Shown: positions 1-9,297 of the stretch, one piece after another
Numbering within the stretch: position 1 is the first letter of the stretch
Layout of the letters: each line of letters opens with the position of its first letter
NCBI GenBank assembly: GCA_016929335.1
Contig: JAFGIY010000065.1
Span: 62,001 to 126,000, forward strand
From: Acidobacteriota bacterium
GTDB lineage: Bacteria > Acidobacteriota > UBA6911
Direction of reading: 5' to 3'
Length of the DNA stretch: 64,000 nt
Notes under the pieces: model-generated
Database searches by the model: none
What the model was told of the DNA's origin: nothing
Seen by the model: only the letters and a program-made list of their open reading frames with translations
Position numbers and translations under genes: made by a program

Positions 1-7
1 GGTCCTG

Positions 8-922
8 ATGCGTTATCCGGGTAAATTCCTGCGCATTTGCCAGGGATCCGGAGCTGAGATTTGCTGCAATATTTTGATCGTAAGCTACGCGTGGAACTGT
101 CACCTGGAGTGCAGCTATTGCGTGCTGCAATCCTATTTGAGCAGCGGTGCACTCGTTGTCTGTACGAATTTTGAGGATCTGTTGAGGGACATAGCGGATA
201 CGCTTAAGCAGTCGCCGGACCGCACATTCAGAATCGGAACCGGTGAGCTGGCCGATTCTCTCGCGCTGGATCACATAACCTGCTTTTCGCAGAAGATAGT
301 GCCTTTCTTTGCCTCCCTCCCAAATGGGATTCTCGAGCTTAAGACAAAGTCCGATCAGGTCTCGAATTTGAGAAATTTGGATCATGGCGGACATACGATC
401 GTATCCTGGTCGATGAATTCCCGGGAAATCTGCTGTACAGAGGAATCGAAGGCTGCCTCTTTCGAAGAACGGTTGGATGCGGCGCGCCGTTGCCAGGAAT
501 GGGGCTATCGAATTGGATTTCACTTCGATCCCATCATTTATTATGAAGGATGGGAGACGGGGTACCGGGATGCTATAAGGGATATCTTCAATGTGATCGA
601 TCCGGATAATGTGGCATGGATCAGCCTGGGAGCCCTTCGTTTTACGCCTCATTTGCGCGAAATGGCACGCAAGCGCTTCCCGGAATCCAGGGTGCCTTGT
701 GGCGAGTTCGTTCCCGGGCATCATGGGAAGCTGCGCTATTTCCGTCCAATCCGCGAAGAGATGTACCGCAAGATGAGGGCCTGGATCCGTTCGGCGGCGC
801 CCCATGTGTTTGTTTATCTGTGCATGGAAAGCCGTGTAGTCTGGGAGAACAGCTTCGGCGAGGCGCCCCAAAATGCATCCCAGCTTGCCCAAAAAATGAA
901 TGACCTGTTCCGCAGCCGTTAA
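8..922 (+). CDS. SPL-family radical SAM protein (5' end probably outside window)
   Basis: Radical SAM protein related to spore photoproduct lyase (COG1533-type). The cluster-binding CX3CX2C motif is C31-H-L-E-C35-S-Y-C38, followed by the family's VLQSYL stretch. The C-terminal YLCMESRVVWENSFG matches the conserved end of SPL-family proteins. Family members would use a [4Fe-4S] cluster and S-adenosylmethionine; classical SPL repairs the spore thymine dimer, but this non-spore homologue's substrate is unknown. The ATG at 8 begins only about 30 residues before the cluster motif, the frame is open back to base 2, and homologues have a longer N-terminus, so the true start is probably upstream of the window. 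A weak hairpin follows the stop. Confidence 0.8.
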   Translation: MRYPGKFLRICQGSGAEICCNILIVSYAWNCHLECSYCVLQSYLSSGALVVCTNFEDLLRDIADTLKQSPDRTFRIGTGELADSLALDHITCFSQKIVPFFASLPNGILELKTKSDQVSNLRNLDHGGHTIVSWSMNSREICCTEESKAASFEERLDAARRCQEWGYRIGFHFDPIIYYEGWETGYRDAIRDIFNVIDPDNVAWISLGALRFTPHLREMARKRFPESRVPCGEFVPGHHGKLRYFRPIREEMYRKMRAWIRSAAPHVFVYLCMESRVVWENSFGEAPQNASQLAQKMNDLFRSR

Positions 923-931
923 CCGCACCTC

Positions 932-963
932 TAACCCGATTTATTCATAAATAAAGCGGGTTA
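932..963 (+). terminator. weak hairpin after radical SAM gene
   Basis: TAACCCG (932-938) pairs with CGGGTTA (957-963), with an inner TTTAT/ATAAA pairing. No T-run follows, so it is only a candidate transcription end or mRNA-stabilising hairpin. Confidence 0.3.
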
Positions 964-1101
964 AGCGCCATAAACTTTAGAAAAGGCATAATTTCTAGAG
1001 AATATTTGTCCCCCCTGCGTCGATAAGAGTTGCTGAGACATTTAAAGGCATCTCTCTATCAGAAGAGAGAATTGGAATTAGGGGCTTGGACGCTGATCGT
1101 T

Positions 1102-2256
1102 ATGTCCACCGTTAGAAGTTTACAAGAGGATCCGCAGCAGCTTTCTGTCGGTCCGGTTTTTCACCCTGCGCGCATTCTGATTGTTGATGATGAAGCAATT
1201 GTGAGAGATGTCCTCGCGCGCAAGCTCGTAAGCCTCGGCCATGCATGCGAAAGCTGTGAAAACGGCATGGAGGCGCTCGAGCTTTTGGCGTCCGGGAAAT
1301 TTGACCTCGTTCTGGCAGATGTGCTGATATCTGAAATACAGGGGACAACTCTCCTCAAAGAGGCTTTGAGAATCAGCCCGGACATTGCAGTAATTCTGGT
1401 AACATCCGTCGTTGACATTGGGGTGGCGGTGGATTCCCTGAAGGACGGCGCCTACGACTTTATAACCAAGCCATTCAGCCTGGAGGAGGTTTCCATCAGT
1501 GTTTCGCGGGCACTTGAGAAGCGCCGGTTGCTGCTGGAGAACCAGAATTATCAGCGTACGCTGGTGGAAAGAGTCGCCAGCCGCACGGGTCAGTTAAAAG
1601 AGGCGCTGGGAGTACTCGAGCATACCTATCATTCCACCCTTGTTGCCCTAAGCAAAGCATTGGACAGCCGCGATGCCGATTCCGATGGCCATTCGCTCCG
1701 AGTCACGGTTTATGCCACGAAGCTGGCCCGCCAGCTTGGTATGAGCGAAGCACAAACAAAAACGATTGAGCGGGGAGTATTGCTGCATGATATCGGGAAA
1801 ATCGGAATTCCGGATGCATTGTTGAGGAAACGGGAGAAACTGAATCCGAGTGAATGGCAGTTGATGCAGAGGCATCCTGAAATCGGCTACAGGATACTTT
1901 CAAGCATTAAATTTTTAAAAGGTGCGGCGCAGTTGGTGCTGCATCATCATGAGCAATTTGACGGAAATGGCTATCCACAAAAATTGAAGGGCTCCGAAAT
2001 AGACTCCGGAGCACGGGTTTTTGCCATTGCCGATGCATTGGATGACCTTACCTCGGATCGGCCATTCCAATCTGCCATTAGTTTTGAAGCTGCCATCCGG
2101 AAAATCGAGAATATGTCCGGAGCTCAGCTGGATCCGGCCTATGTGCAGGAGTTTCTGAAGATTCCGGTCTCAAGCTGGAAGACAACTCGCGAGGAAGTCG
2201 CGGCCACCACAAGACGCTCCGACTTTCTGCGCAGGGCATCCGGAAAACAGAAATAG
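1102..2256 (+). CDS. Response regulator with HD-GYP cyclic-di-GMP phosphodiesterase domain
   Basis: RpfG-type output protein. Residues 24-145 form a receiver domain with acidic pocket D29/D30, phospho-acceptor D73, switch T101 and K123 (TKPF). A helical linker (about 130-190) leads to an HD-GYP domain with HD at 229-230 (LLHDIGK) and HHHEQFDGNGYP at 281-292. Phosphorylation would control hydrolysis of cyclic di-GMP. No sensor kinase is adjacent. The open frame extends to a TTG at 1030, but the ATG at 1102 already leaves 23 residues before the receiver, so it is preferred; neither start has a strong ribosome-binding site. Confidence 0.88.
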   Translation: MSTVRSLQEDPQQLSVGPVFHPARILIVDDEAIVRDVLARKLVSLGHACESCENGMEALELLASGKFDLVLADVLISEIQGTTLLKEALRISPDIAVILVTSVVDIGVAVDSLKDGAYDFITKPFSLEEVSISVSRALEKRRLLLENQNYQRTLVERVASRTGQLKEALGVLEHTYHSTLVALSKALDSRDADSDGHSLRVTVYATKLARQLGMSEAQTKTIERGVLLHDIGKIGIPDALLRKREKLNPSEWQLMQRHPEIGYRILSSIKFLKGAAQLVLHHHEQFDGNGYPQKLKGSEIDSGARVFAIADALDDLTSDRPFQSAISFEAAIRKIENMSGAQLDPAYVQEFLKIPVSSWKTTREEVAATTRRSDFLRRASGKQK

Positions 2257-2264
2257 CAGCGATT

Positions 2265-2296
2265 GAAGGCAGGAATAGCGTATTCCTCCGGCCTTC
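2265..2296 (+). terminator. hairpin after HD-GYP regulator
   Basis: GAAGGC (2265-2270) pairs with GCCTTC (2291-2296), and AGGAATA (2271-2277) with TATTCCT (2281-2287) around a GCG loop. Together they make a 13-bp stem with a 3-nt bulge just after the stop codon. The downstream T content is modest, so termination strength is uncertain. Confidence 0.45.
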
Positions 2297-2557
2297 AGAT
2301 TTCAGCTCTCTTGCCCGTTGCATTTGATCTCACCTTTTTCACAAGCCAAAATCTCGCCGCAAATAGCAAAGAAGCCACATATTAAAATTCTCTTTGGTCC
2401 CCAGAATATTGAGTGCTGAAAGCTGAAGACTGACAGCGCGCGGCCTCCAGGAGCTATCAAAAATTTGGCTGCAGCCCGGAGCCGCGCCTGGGGCGAAAGG
2501 GCATTTGTAAAATCGATATGTCATTATTATAAGGAATCATGGATAAGGTCGGCATAT
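2297..2557. other. leader region upstream of copper ATPase
   Basis: No gene is seen. It includes a degenerate intergenic segment near 2411-2436 (CTGAAAGCTGAAGAC type). A sigma-70-like promoter lies at its 3' end. A TTG-initiated extension of the ATPase frame to 2465 starts upstream of that promoter and is judged noncoding. Confidence 0.5.
2505..2533 (+). promoter_or_regulatory. candidate sigma-70 promoter for the copper ATPase
   Basis: TTGTAA (2505-2510) and TATAAG (2528-2533) are separated by 17 nt, about 25 nt before the chosen ATG at 2558. No MerR- or CsoR-type operator was recognised with confidence. Confidence 0.4.
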
Positions 2558-4999
2558 ATGAATAACAGGCTCCATGTGTTTGAGGATGTGAAGACCACCG
2601 CAAAGGATCCGGTTTGCGGCATGCAATTTGCTCCTGAAAAGGCGGCCGGGAAACTGGAATACGCAGGGGAAATATACTATTTCTGCAACAAGTCATGCCT
2701 TGAAAAGTTTCGGCTGGATCCGGAAAAATACCTTGCCCCGGAGAAGCCGTCGCCGATGATCACTGCAGCCCGGGCTCCGACAAATGCAGCTGCAGTTCAG
2801 TATACATGCCCGATGGATCCGGAGGTTCGCGCGGACAGCCCCGGCGCATGTCCCAAATGCGGCATGGCACTGGAATCTCTGACGATCGAACCGGTACGCA
2901 GCACCGGGTATGTCTGCCCAATGCATCCGGAAATTTTCAGCAATGCTCCGGGCATCTGCTCTGCTTGTGGCATGGATTTGGAGCCTCAGGTTTCAGATTT
3001 TGGCGAAGAGCAAAGTCCTGAGCTCATTTCGATGAAACGCAGATTCTGGATCTGCCTCCTGCTGACATTGCCCGTGCTTTTGATCGCCATGAGCGAAATG
3101 GCATTCAAATACCGACTGGCCGGCGGAGTCTGGATACAGCTCGCTTTATCAACGCCGGTGGTGCTGTGGGGTGGCTGGCAGTTTTTTCAGCGCGGTTGGG
3201 CGTCGATTTTAAATCGCAGTCTGAATATGTTTACCCTGATTGCGGTCGGGACAGGTACAGCCTACATTTACAGCGCTTTTGCAGCCATGTTTCCCAACCT
3301 GTTGCCGGAGTCCTTTCGCGGCCATCATGGCACACCCGAAGTTTACTTCGAAGCTTCCGCTGTCATCATTACGCTGGTTCTCCTGGGTCAGGTGCTTGAG
3401 CTGCGTGCTCGCAGCCGGACAGGCAGTGCCATCCGCGATTTGCTCGGATTAGCTCCCAAAACGGCTCGCGTTGTTGATCAGAACGGAATTGAAAGAGACA
3501 TTCCACTTGATGCCGTCAAACCGGGAGACAATTTGCGCGTACGGCCGGGCGAGAAGGTACCTGTGGACGGCATGATTCTGGAGGGAGACAGCTCCCTCGA
3601 CGAATCCATGGTGACGGGCGAGTCCATGCCTGTAGAAAAATCGATAGGGGATAGAGTTACGGGAGGAACCGTAAACGGTAATGGCAGCTTCATTATGAGG
3701 GCGGAAAGAGTAGGCAGTGATACTCTCCTGTCACAAATCGTGCGCATGGTTGGCGAGGCCCAGAGAAGCAGAGCTCCCATCCAACGGCTGGCGGACAGGG
3801 TATCGTCTTACTTTGTTCCTGCAATAATCCTTTTGTCCATTATCACCTTTGCTGTTTGGGGAATTGCAGGCCCAGAGCCGAAGATGGCTTTTGCGCTGGT
3901 TAATGCCGTCGCTGTTCTTATTGTAGCTTGTCCCTGCGCTTTGGGTCTGGCGACACCAATGTCGGTTATGGTGGGCACGGGGAGAGGAGCAAAAGCAGGA
4001 ATACTGATTAAAAATGCGGAAGCTCTTGAGCTGCTGGAGAAGGTCGATACGCTGGTCGTTGATAAGACAGGTACGCTTACGGAAGGAAAGCCCCGGCTTA
4101 TATCCGTTGAAGTCGCCGAAGGAAGGTCCAAGTCGGAATTGCTCCGTTTCGCCGCAAGCTTGGAGCAGGGGAGTGAACATGTTCTTGCCGCAGCCATTAC
4201 ATCAGCGGCGGCAGAACGCGGTCTTCGGTTGTCCAAGGTGAGTGAATTCCGTTCCATAACCGGCAAAGGGATTTCAGGCGTTGTGGACGGCCACGCCGTT
4301 GCTGTCGGGAATCGTTTTCTTCTCGAAGAACTCGCCATAGATGGAGGAAGCCTGATCCAGCCTGCGGAAAACCTGCGCAGCGAAGGGCAGACGGTAATGT
4401 TTGTTTTAATCGACCGCCTTCCTGCCGGATTATTGTGTGTTTCCGATCCTGTCAAGCAATCGGCCGAGGATGCGGTTCAGCACCTTCACCGCCAGGGCAT
4501 CCGTCTGGTCATGCTGACTGGGGACAGCAAAACCACGGCGGAAATCGTGGCTCGTCGGCTGCGAATCGATGAGGTAGAAGCCGAGGTGTCGCCCGGCAGA
4601 AAAGGTGAAGTGATTAAGCAGCTGCAGGCGCAGGGCAGGATTGTGGCTATGGCAGGTGATGGAATTAATGATGCCCCTGCGCTGGCTCAGGCGCACGTAG
4701 GCATAGCGATGGGAACCGGCGCCGATGTGGCAATCCAGAGCTCCGATATTACTCTGGTCAAAGGCGACCTGCGCGGAGTTGTGCGGGCACGCAGGCTCAG
4801 CCGGAATACCATGCGAAATATACGGGAGAATCTCTTTTTTGCTTTTATCTATAATGCATTGGGAGTGCCTATCGCCGGCGGCCTGCTCTATCCGTTCATC
4901 GGGTTGCTGCTGAATCCAATGATAGCCAGCGCTGCCATGACATTCAGTTCGGTTTCGGTAATAACGAATGCCCTTCGTCTGAGGAAACTGGAACTGTGA
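2558..4999 (+). CDS. copA: Copper-translocating P-type ATPase with N-terminal YHS and twin HMBD domains
   Basis: P1B-1 ATPase expected to export Cu(I) across the inner membrane. Order: YHS metal-binding domain (about residues 15-55, KDPVCGM...YYFCNKSC), two heavy-metal-binding repeats (YTCPMDPE...CGM and YVCPMHPE...CGM, about 85-150), then the membrane ATPase core. Visible motifs are the actuator TGES, the ion-binding CPCALG, phosphorylation [16 protein letters not shown] and [17 protein letters not shown] in the seventh core helix and [11 protein letters not shown] in the last fit Cu(I) transporters. There is no CXXC HMA domain. The nucleotide-domain SEHPLA motif reads SEHVLA. The ATG at 2558 is preferred over the TTG at 2465 because a promoter lies between them. 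Confidence 0.92.
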   Translation: MNNRLHVFEDVKTTAKDPVCGMQFAPEKAAGKLEYAGEIYYFCNKSCLEKFRLDPEKYLAPEKPSPMITAARAPTNAAAVQYTCPMDPEVRADSPGACPKCGMALESLTIEPVRSTGYVCPMHPEIFSNAPGICSACGMDLEPQVSDFGEEQSPELISMKRRFWICLLLTLPVLLIAMSEMAFKYRLAGGVWIQLALSTPVVLWGGWQFFQRGWASILNRSLNMFTLIAVGTGTAYIYSAFAAMFPNLLPESFRGHHGTPEVYFEASAVIITLVLLGQVLELRARSRTGSAIRDLLGLAPKTARVVDQNGIERDIPLDAVKPGDNLRVRPGEKVPVDGMILEGDSSLDESMVTGESMPVEKSIGDRVTGGTVNGNGSFIMRAERVGSDTLLSQIVRMVGEAQRSRAPIQRLADRVSSYFVPAIILLSIITFAVWGIAGPEPKMAFALVNAVAVLIVACPCALGLATPMSVMVGTGRGAKAGILIKNAEALELLEKVDTLVVDKTGTLTEGKPRLISVEVAEGRSKSELLRFAASLEQGSEHVLAAAITSAAAERGLRLSKVSEFRSITGKGISGVVDGHAVAVGNRFLLEELAIDGGSLIQPAENLRSEGQTVMFVLIDRLPAGLLCVSDPVKQSAEDAVQHLHRQGIRLVMLTGDSKTTAEIVARRLRIDEVEAEVSPGRKGEVIKQLQAQGRIVAMAGDGINDAPALAQAHVGIAMGTGADVAIQSSDITLVKGDLRGVVRARRLSRNTMRNIRENLFFAFIYNALGVPIAGGLLYPFIGLLLNPMIASAAMTFSSVSVITNALRLRKLEL

Positions 5000-5168
5000 T
5001 TCAAGATTCGAAATTCGAGATCAAATGGAACGGAGCTTTTTTGGATTTCGATTCTATTCCTCCAATGCTTCCCGGACATAAACGCTTTGCTACCTCTCGG
5101 CACGGCAGAAGTACGGTGTGACCAAGATTTATTCCTCCGCTTCTCGAAAGCTGGGATACACTTTCTCT

Positions 5169-6365
5169 ATGAACCGGACAATCCTTCACGTAGACATGGA
5201 TGCTTTTTATGCTGCCGTGGAACAGAGGGACCACCCGGAGTTTAAAGGGAAACCGGTTATTGTCGGATCCGATCCGAAGGGCGGCAAAGGTCGCGGAATC
5301 GTCGCGACCTGTTCTTATGAAGCCAGAAAGTTCGGGGTCCATTCTGCACAGCCGATATCTCAGGCGTGGAAACTGTGTCCTCAGGGCGTTTATGTCAGGC
5401 CCGATATGGAAAAGTACGGCAGGGTATCAAACCAGGTGATGCGAATACTGCTGGAGTTTACGGACATGCTGGAGCAGGTCAGCATAGATGAGGCATTCCT
5501 GGATGTAACGGGGAGCGCTGCCCTTTTTGGCTTCGGCGAAGAGATTGCCCGGAAGATAAAGCGCAGAATACTGGAAGAACTGAAACTGACTGCTTCTGTG
5601 GGCGTTGCGCAAAACAAATTTATTGCCAAGGTAGCCTCCGATCTCAAAAAGCCGGATGGCCTGGTTGTGGTCGAGCCTGGACGCGAAAAGGAGTTCCTGG
5701 ACCCTTTGCCCATCGGACGTCTGTGGGGAGTTGGGCCGAAGATGGAAAGTCAGCTGAAAAGAATGGGATTGGAGAGTATTGGGCAACTCGCGAATCTGTC
5801 GCATTCCGATATGGTCGCTCGATTAGGGAAAAATGGAGCACACATATGGCAGCTTGCACAGGGATTCGATGATCGCCCTGTTTTGCCGGAAGAGGGTATC
5901 AAATCGATCAGCCATGAAATTACTTTCGAGCAGGATACATGTGACTTCGCCCTGCTGGAGGCGACTCTCCTTGAATTGAGCGAAAAGGTCGCTCATCGAC
6001 TTCGCTCACAGGGAGTCCGGGCTCGGTCTGTCACCATTAAATTTCGAGAAGCCGATTTCTCAACTTATACTCGCCGAATATCGACGCCCAGCTCAGTTAA
6101 TACTACGGAGGCAATTTACCCGCTGGCGCGGAAACTTCTGAGGTCACTGATCCGCGATGGTGTTCCGGTACGGCTTATCGGCGTAAGTGCCGGAAATCTG
6201 GAAGCCGAAACCGGGGGCAGGCAGATGATCCTCCTTGACCAACCTCCTCAAAAAGACCGCAAGCTTGCCGCCGCGCTGGACGATATTTCACAGCGCTTCG
6301 GAGACCATGCCGTGATCCGCGCCACCCTGGTGCCCCAAAAAGCAAATAAGGGCCGATTACAATAG
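5169..6365 (+). CDS. dinB: DNA polymerase IV (Y-family)
   Basis: Error-prone translesion polymerase, 398 residues from the ATG at 5169. The N-terminal MNRTILHVDMDAFYAAVEQR carries the first catalytic aspartates (HVDMD). SIDEAFLDVTG carries the second acidic pair, about 100 residues in. ASVGVAQNKFIAKVASDLKKP and the helix-hairpin-helix GRLWGVGPKMESQLKRMG follow, then a little-finger domain. A GTG at 5118 in the same frame would add 17 residues not found in the family. It stands alone; no clear LexA box was identified upstream. The upstream intergenic has the TTCGAAATTCGA microrepeat at about 5005-5020. Confidence 0.93.
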   Translation: MNRTILHVDMDAFYAAVEQRDHPEFKGKPVIVGSDPKGGKGRGIVATCSYEARKFGVHSAQPISQAWKLCPQGVYVRPDMEKYGRVSNQVMRILLEFTDMLEQVSIDEAFLDVTGSAALFGFGEEIARKIKRRILEELKLTASVGVAQNKFIAKVASDLKKPDGLVVVEPGREKEFLDPLPIGRLWGVGPKMESQLKRMGLESIGQLANLSHSDMVARLGKNGAHIWQLAQGFDDRPVLPEEGIKSISHEITFEQDTCDFALLEATLLELSEKVAHRLRSQGVRARSVTIKFREADFSTYTRRISTPSSVNTTEAIYPLARKLLRSLIRDGVPVRLIGVSAGNLEAETGGRQMILLDQPPQKDRKLAAALDDISQRFGDHAVIRATLVPQKANKGRLQ

Positions 6366-6606
6366 ATGCCAAAAAATATGTTTGTTGAATTCGCCATGGC
6401 GTCTGGCAAATGCGGGAGCGCCTTTTAATGGCTCGATCCTAAGAGCATTCGTGCCTTTGAGTCTTGGTGCACCTGGAAACGCAGATCTATTACAGGATCC
6501 AGAGGCTCCAAGCCTTAAAGACTTCATCAAATTGGAGGCCATCTTTTCCCGCGCAACCGATTGGCGCAGATGTTATTATCCATATCTTAACTACGGGAGT
6601 AGATTG

Positions 6607-7935
6607 ATGTTTAGGACAATCCTGATCGGATTCTTTCTTCTGCAGGCTGCCGCCGCTTTTGCCGACGACAATGCCTTTTTTGCTGCAAGGCGCGAAGCGC
6701 TGATGAAGAAGATGGAAGGTGCAGTCGCGATCCTGCAGGGCGCTCCCGATACCCGATCATATGCCACATTCCGACAGGACAATAATTTTTATTATCTGAC
6801 CGGGGTTGAGGTGCCCAACGCGCTTCTTCTTTTGGATGCTTCTCGACGTCATTCCATTCTTTTTTTACCGGGTCTGAATGAAGAAGCCGAGCGCTGGGAC
6901 GGTCCTCGTCTTGTACCGGGCCCTGAAGCACAACGCCGGACCGGTGTAGACGAAGTCCTGGAGTTGTCCCGGTTTGAAACGGAGCTTGAAAAGCGCAAGA
7001 ATGATCTCAGGATTCTGTATATCCCCTTCTCGCCCCTTGAGACCGCAGCTACCAGCCGGGACAGAGCTCTGCAGCATGATTCAGCGCAACAGAACGATCC
7101 ATGGGATGGCCGGCCAAGCCGGGAATCAGCATTCGAGAAAAACCTGCAGGCAAAGCTGGGTTCATCGCTAATCATCAGGAATTTATCTCCATTTCTGGAT
7201 GAAATGAGGCGAGTTAAGGATGCTCAGGAGATTGAAAGACTGCGTGTTGCCGGGCGAATCGCGGCGCTGGGACTCAAAGAGGCTATCCGTTCTGCCGTGC
7301 CGGGCATGTTTGAATACCAGCTCGCAGCGCTGGCGGAATTCATCTTTTCCTGGCATGGCGCATCCGGGCCTGCGTTTTATCCGATAGTCGGATCCGGACC
7401 CAATTCATGCATTTTTCACTATAGTCAGAACCGGCGGAAGATGATGGAAGGTGAGATTGTGGTAATGGATATCGGCGCTGACTTCCGATACTACCAGTCG
7501 GATATTACCCGCACTTTCCCAATATCAGGCAAGTTCAGTGAAGAGCAAGCCAGGTTCTATCGGATTGTTCTTGAAGCTCAAAAAGCGGCTTTGGAAAAAG
7601 TGCGCCCGGGCGCCAGTTTTCACGTTCTGAGTAAAGCCGTGGATGATGTGCTGGAACGTTACGGCTATGCCAGGTACATGACACATGGGGTAGGCCACTA
7701 TGTAGGCATGTCTAATCACGATGTCGGATATCTGGAGGTGTTTGAACCAGGAGCTGTCATCGCCGTTGAGCCCGGCGTGTATCTGCCGGAGAAAAACCTG
7801 GGGATTCGCATTGAAGACACCGTCCTTGTAACCAAAGATGGTTACGAAATACTGTCAAATGCCGTGCCGAAGGAAGTTATCGATATTGAGAATCTTATGT
7901 CCGAAAAAGGCATCACGGAAGCAATCAGGCAATAA
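6607..7935 (+). CDS. Exported Xaa-Pro aminopeptidase (M24B)
   Basis: Dinuclear-metal aminopeptidase removing N-terminal residues before proline. Residues 1-19 form a signal peptide ending AAAAFA, so it acts outside the cytoplasm. An AMP_N domain (about 22-170) precedes the pita-bread domain. The five metal ligands are visible: D288 (VVMDIGAD), D299 (QSDITRTF), H364 (HGVGHYVG), E388 (VEPGVY) and E403 (RIEDTVLV). The ATG at 6607 is chosen because GGGAG sits 7 nt upstream and it starts exactly at the signal peptide; the open frame extends to 6382, but that part shows no coding character. It lies just before the histidine genes, with no obvious functional link. Confidence 0.88.
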   Translation: MFRTILIGFFLLQAAAAFADDNAFFAARREALMKKMEGAVAILQGAPDTRSYATFRQDNNFYYLTGVEVPNALLLLDASRRHSILFLPGLNEEAERWDGPRLVPGPEAQRRTGVDEVLELSRFETELEKRKNDLRILYIPFSPLETAATSRDRALQHDSAQQNDPWDGRPSRESAFEKNLQAKLGSSLIIRNLSPFLDEMRRVKDAQEIERLRVAGRIAALGLKEAIRSAVPGMFEYQLAALAEFIFSWHGASGPAFYPIVGSGPNSCIFHYSQNRRKMMEGEIVVMDIGADFRYYQSDITRTFPISGKFSEEQARFYRIVLEAQKAALEKVRPGASFHVLSKAVDDVLERYGYARYMTHGVGHYVGMSNHDVGYLEVFEPGAVIAVEPGVYLPEKNLGIRIEDTVLVTKDGYEILSNAVPKEVIDIENLMSEKGITEAIRQ

Positions 7936-7984
7936 AGAACGAATCCGAATCGTCAATCGTAAATCGTAAATCCAGGGTGCTGAC

Positions 7985-9295
7985 ATGGTTCGTATATTCC
8001 AAGAAAAAGATAAGAAAAAACTCTTCGACTGTCTGGAGGGCAGAAAGATTCTGGAGTCGAGCGAAATTGCGGGTCCGGTGCGTCAAATTGTGTCTCAGGT
8101 CCGAAGGGAAGGGGATCGGGCGCTCCTGAAGTTCACAGAGCAATTCGACAAGGTCAGGCTGAAAGCGCATCAACTGCGTGTGCGTTTTCAAGATTTGAAG
8201 GCGGCTGCTAAACGAGCGGATCCGGCCCTGGTGCGGGATCTTGAAAAAGCGATGTTTAACATCTATGCCTACCATAAACGTCAAGTGCAGAAATCCTGGG
8301 AATTCAGCAGGCGTGGTGTGGTTTTGGGACAGCGAGTCCTTCCGCTGGATAGTGTCGGGGTCTATGTGCCGGGCGGGCGAGCCGCTTATCCCTCATCGGT
8401 TTTAATGAATATTATTCCGGCCAAAATTGCCGGGGTGCCTCGTCTCGTTGTGGTAACGCCTCCGGGGACGTTTCAACAGCACCCCTTGATTGCGGCAGCT
8501 TTATATGAACTCAATGCTACCGAGATATACCTGGTCGGGGGGGCGCAAGCCATTGCGGCGCTGGCGTATGGCACAGCGACAATTCCCCGGGTGGACAAGA
8601 TTGTCGGGCCCGGAAATGCTTATGTTACGGCAGCAAAGCGGGAGGTTTTCGGCCAGGTGGACATCGACATGATTGCGGGGCCCAGCGAGGTGGTTATCCT
8701 TGCCAGCGCAGAATCCAATCCCCGCTTTATTGCGGCAGATATGCTTTCACAGGCGGAGCACGATGAAGCCGCCTGCTCGATCTGCTTCACTGATTCAATG
8801 CCACATGCCCTGCTGGTACAACGGGAACTGGAGCTTCAGCTCAAATCGCTTCCGAGAAAGGAAATTGCTCGAAAATCTCTGGATAGTTACGGCGCTATAG
8901 TAGTAATGGAAAGCTATGTCGAATCCGCTCAATGGATCAACGAAATTGCGCCGGAGCACCTCGAAATATTTTCGAGCATTCCCAAATCGGCAATCAACAG
9001 AATCAGGAATGCCGGATCCATTTTTTATGGAGACTATACGCCGGAGGCGGTCGGAGATTACTTTGCGGGCAGCAATCATGTCCTTCCAACCGGAGGAACG
9101 GCGCGCTTTTTCTCGCCGCTTGGCGTCTACCATTTCCAGCGCAAGACAGGCATCATAAAGTATACCAGGGAAGAGTTGTCGCGAACCTGGAAGTCCATCG
9201 ATGCGCTGGCGCGTTCCGAGGGTTTCGATGCGCACGCAAGATCCGTTTCGATCCGGCAGCAATCCAAGAAGTCATCATCGCGTAAGGAAAAGTAG
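7985..9295 (+). CDS. hisD: Histidinol dehydrogenase
   Basis: Last enzyme of histidine synthesis: oxidises L-histidinol to L-histidine with two NAD+ and a zinc ion. 436 residues, normal length. Family blocks seen: GVYVPGGRAAYPSSVLMNI, VGPGNAYVTAAKREVFG, IAGPSEVVI, the zinc/catalytic QAEHDEAA, EHLEI, and GDYTPEAVGDYFAGSNHVLPT. AGGG lies 7 nt before the ATG. It opens the his run and is 2 nt from hisC, implying co-transcription. The lead region carries ATCGTAAATCGTAAATC direct repeats rather than a clear promoter, and no his leader peptide with a histidine run was found. Confidence 0.96.
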   Translation: MVRIFQEKDKKKLFDCLEGRKILESSEIAGPVRQIVSQVRREGDRALLKFTEQFDKVRLKAHQLRVRFQDLKAAAKRADPALVRDLEKAMFNIYAYHKRQVQKSWEFSRRGVVLGQRVLPLDSVGVYVPGGRAAYPSSVLMNIIPAKIAGVPRLVVVTPPGTFQQHPLIAAALYELNATEIYLVGGAQAIAALAYGTATIPRVDKIVGPGNAYVTAAKREVFGQVDIDMIAGPSEVVILASAESNPRFIAADMLSQAEHDEAACSICFTDSMPHALLVQRELELQLKSLPRKEIARKSLDSYGAIVVMESYVESAQWINEIAPEHLEIFSSIPKSAINRIRNAGSIFYGDYTPEAVGDYFAGSNHVLPTGGTARFFSPLGVYHFQRKTGIIKYTREELSRTWKSIDALARSEGFDAHARSVSIRQQSKKSSSRKEK

Positions 9296-9297
9296 CT

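Noticed and set aside
6382-6606. N-terminal extension of the aminopeptidase frame
   Set aside because: A good SD and a signal peptide place the start at 6607; the extension has no coding character.
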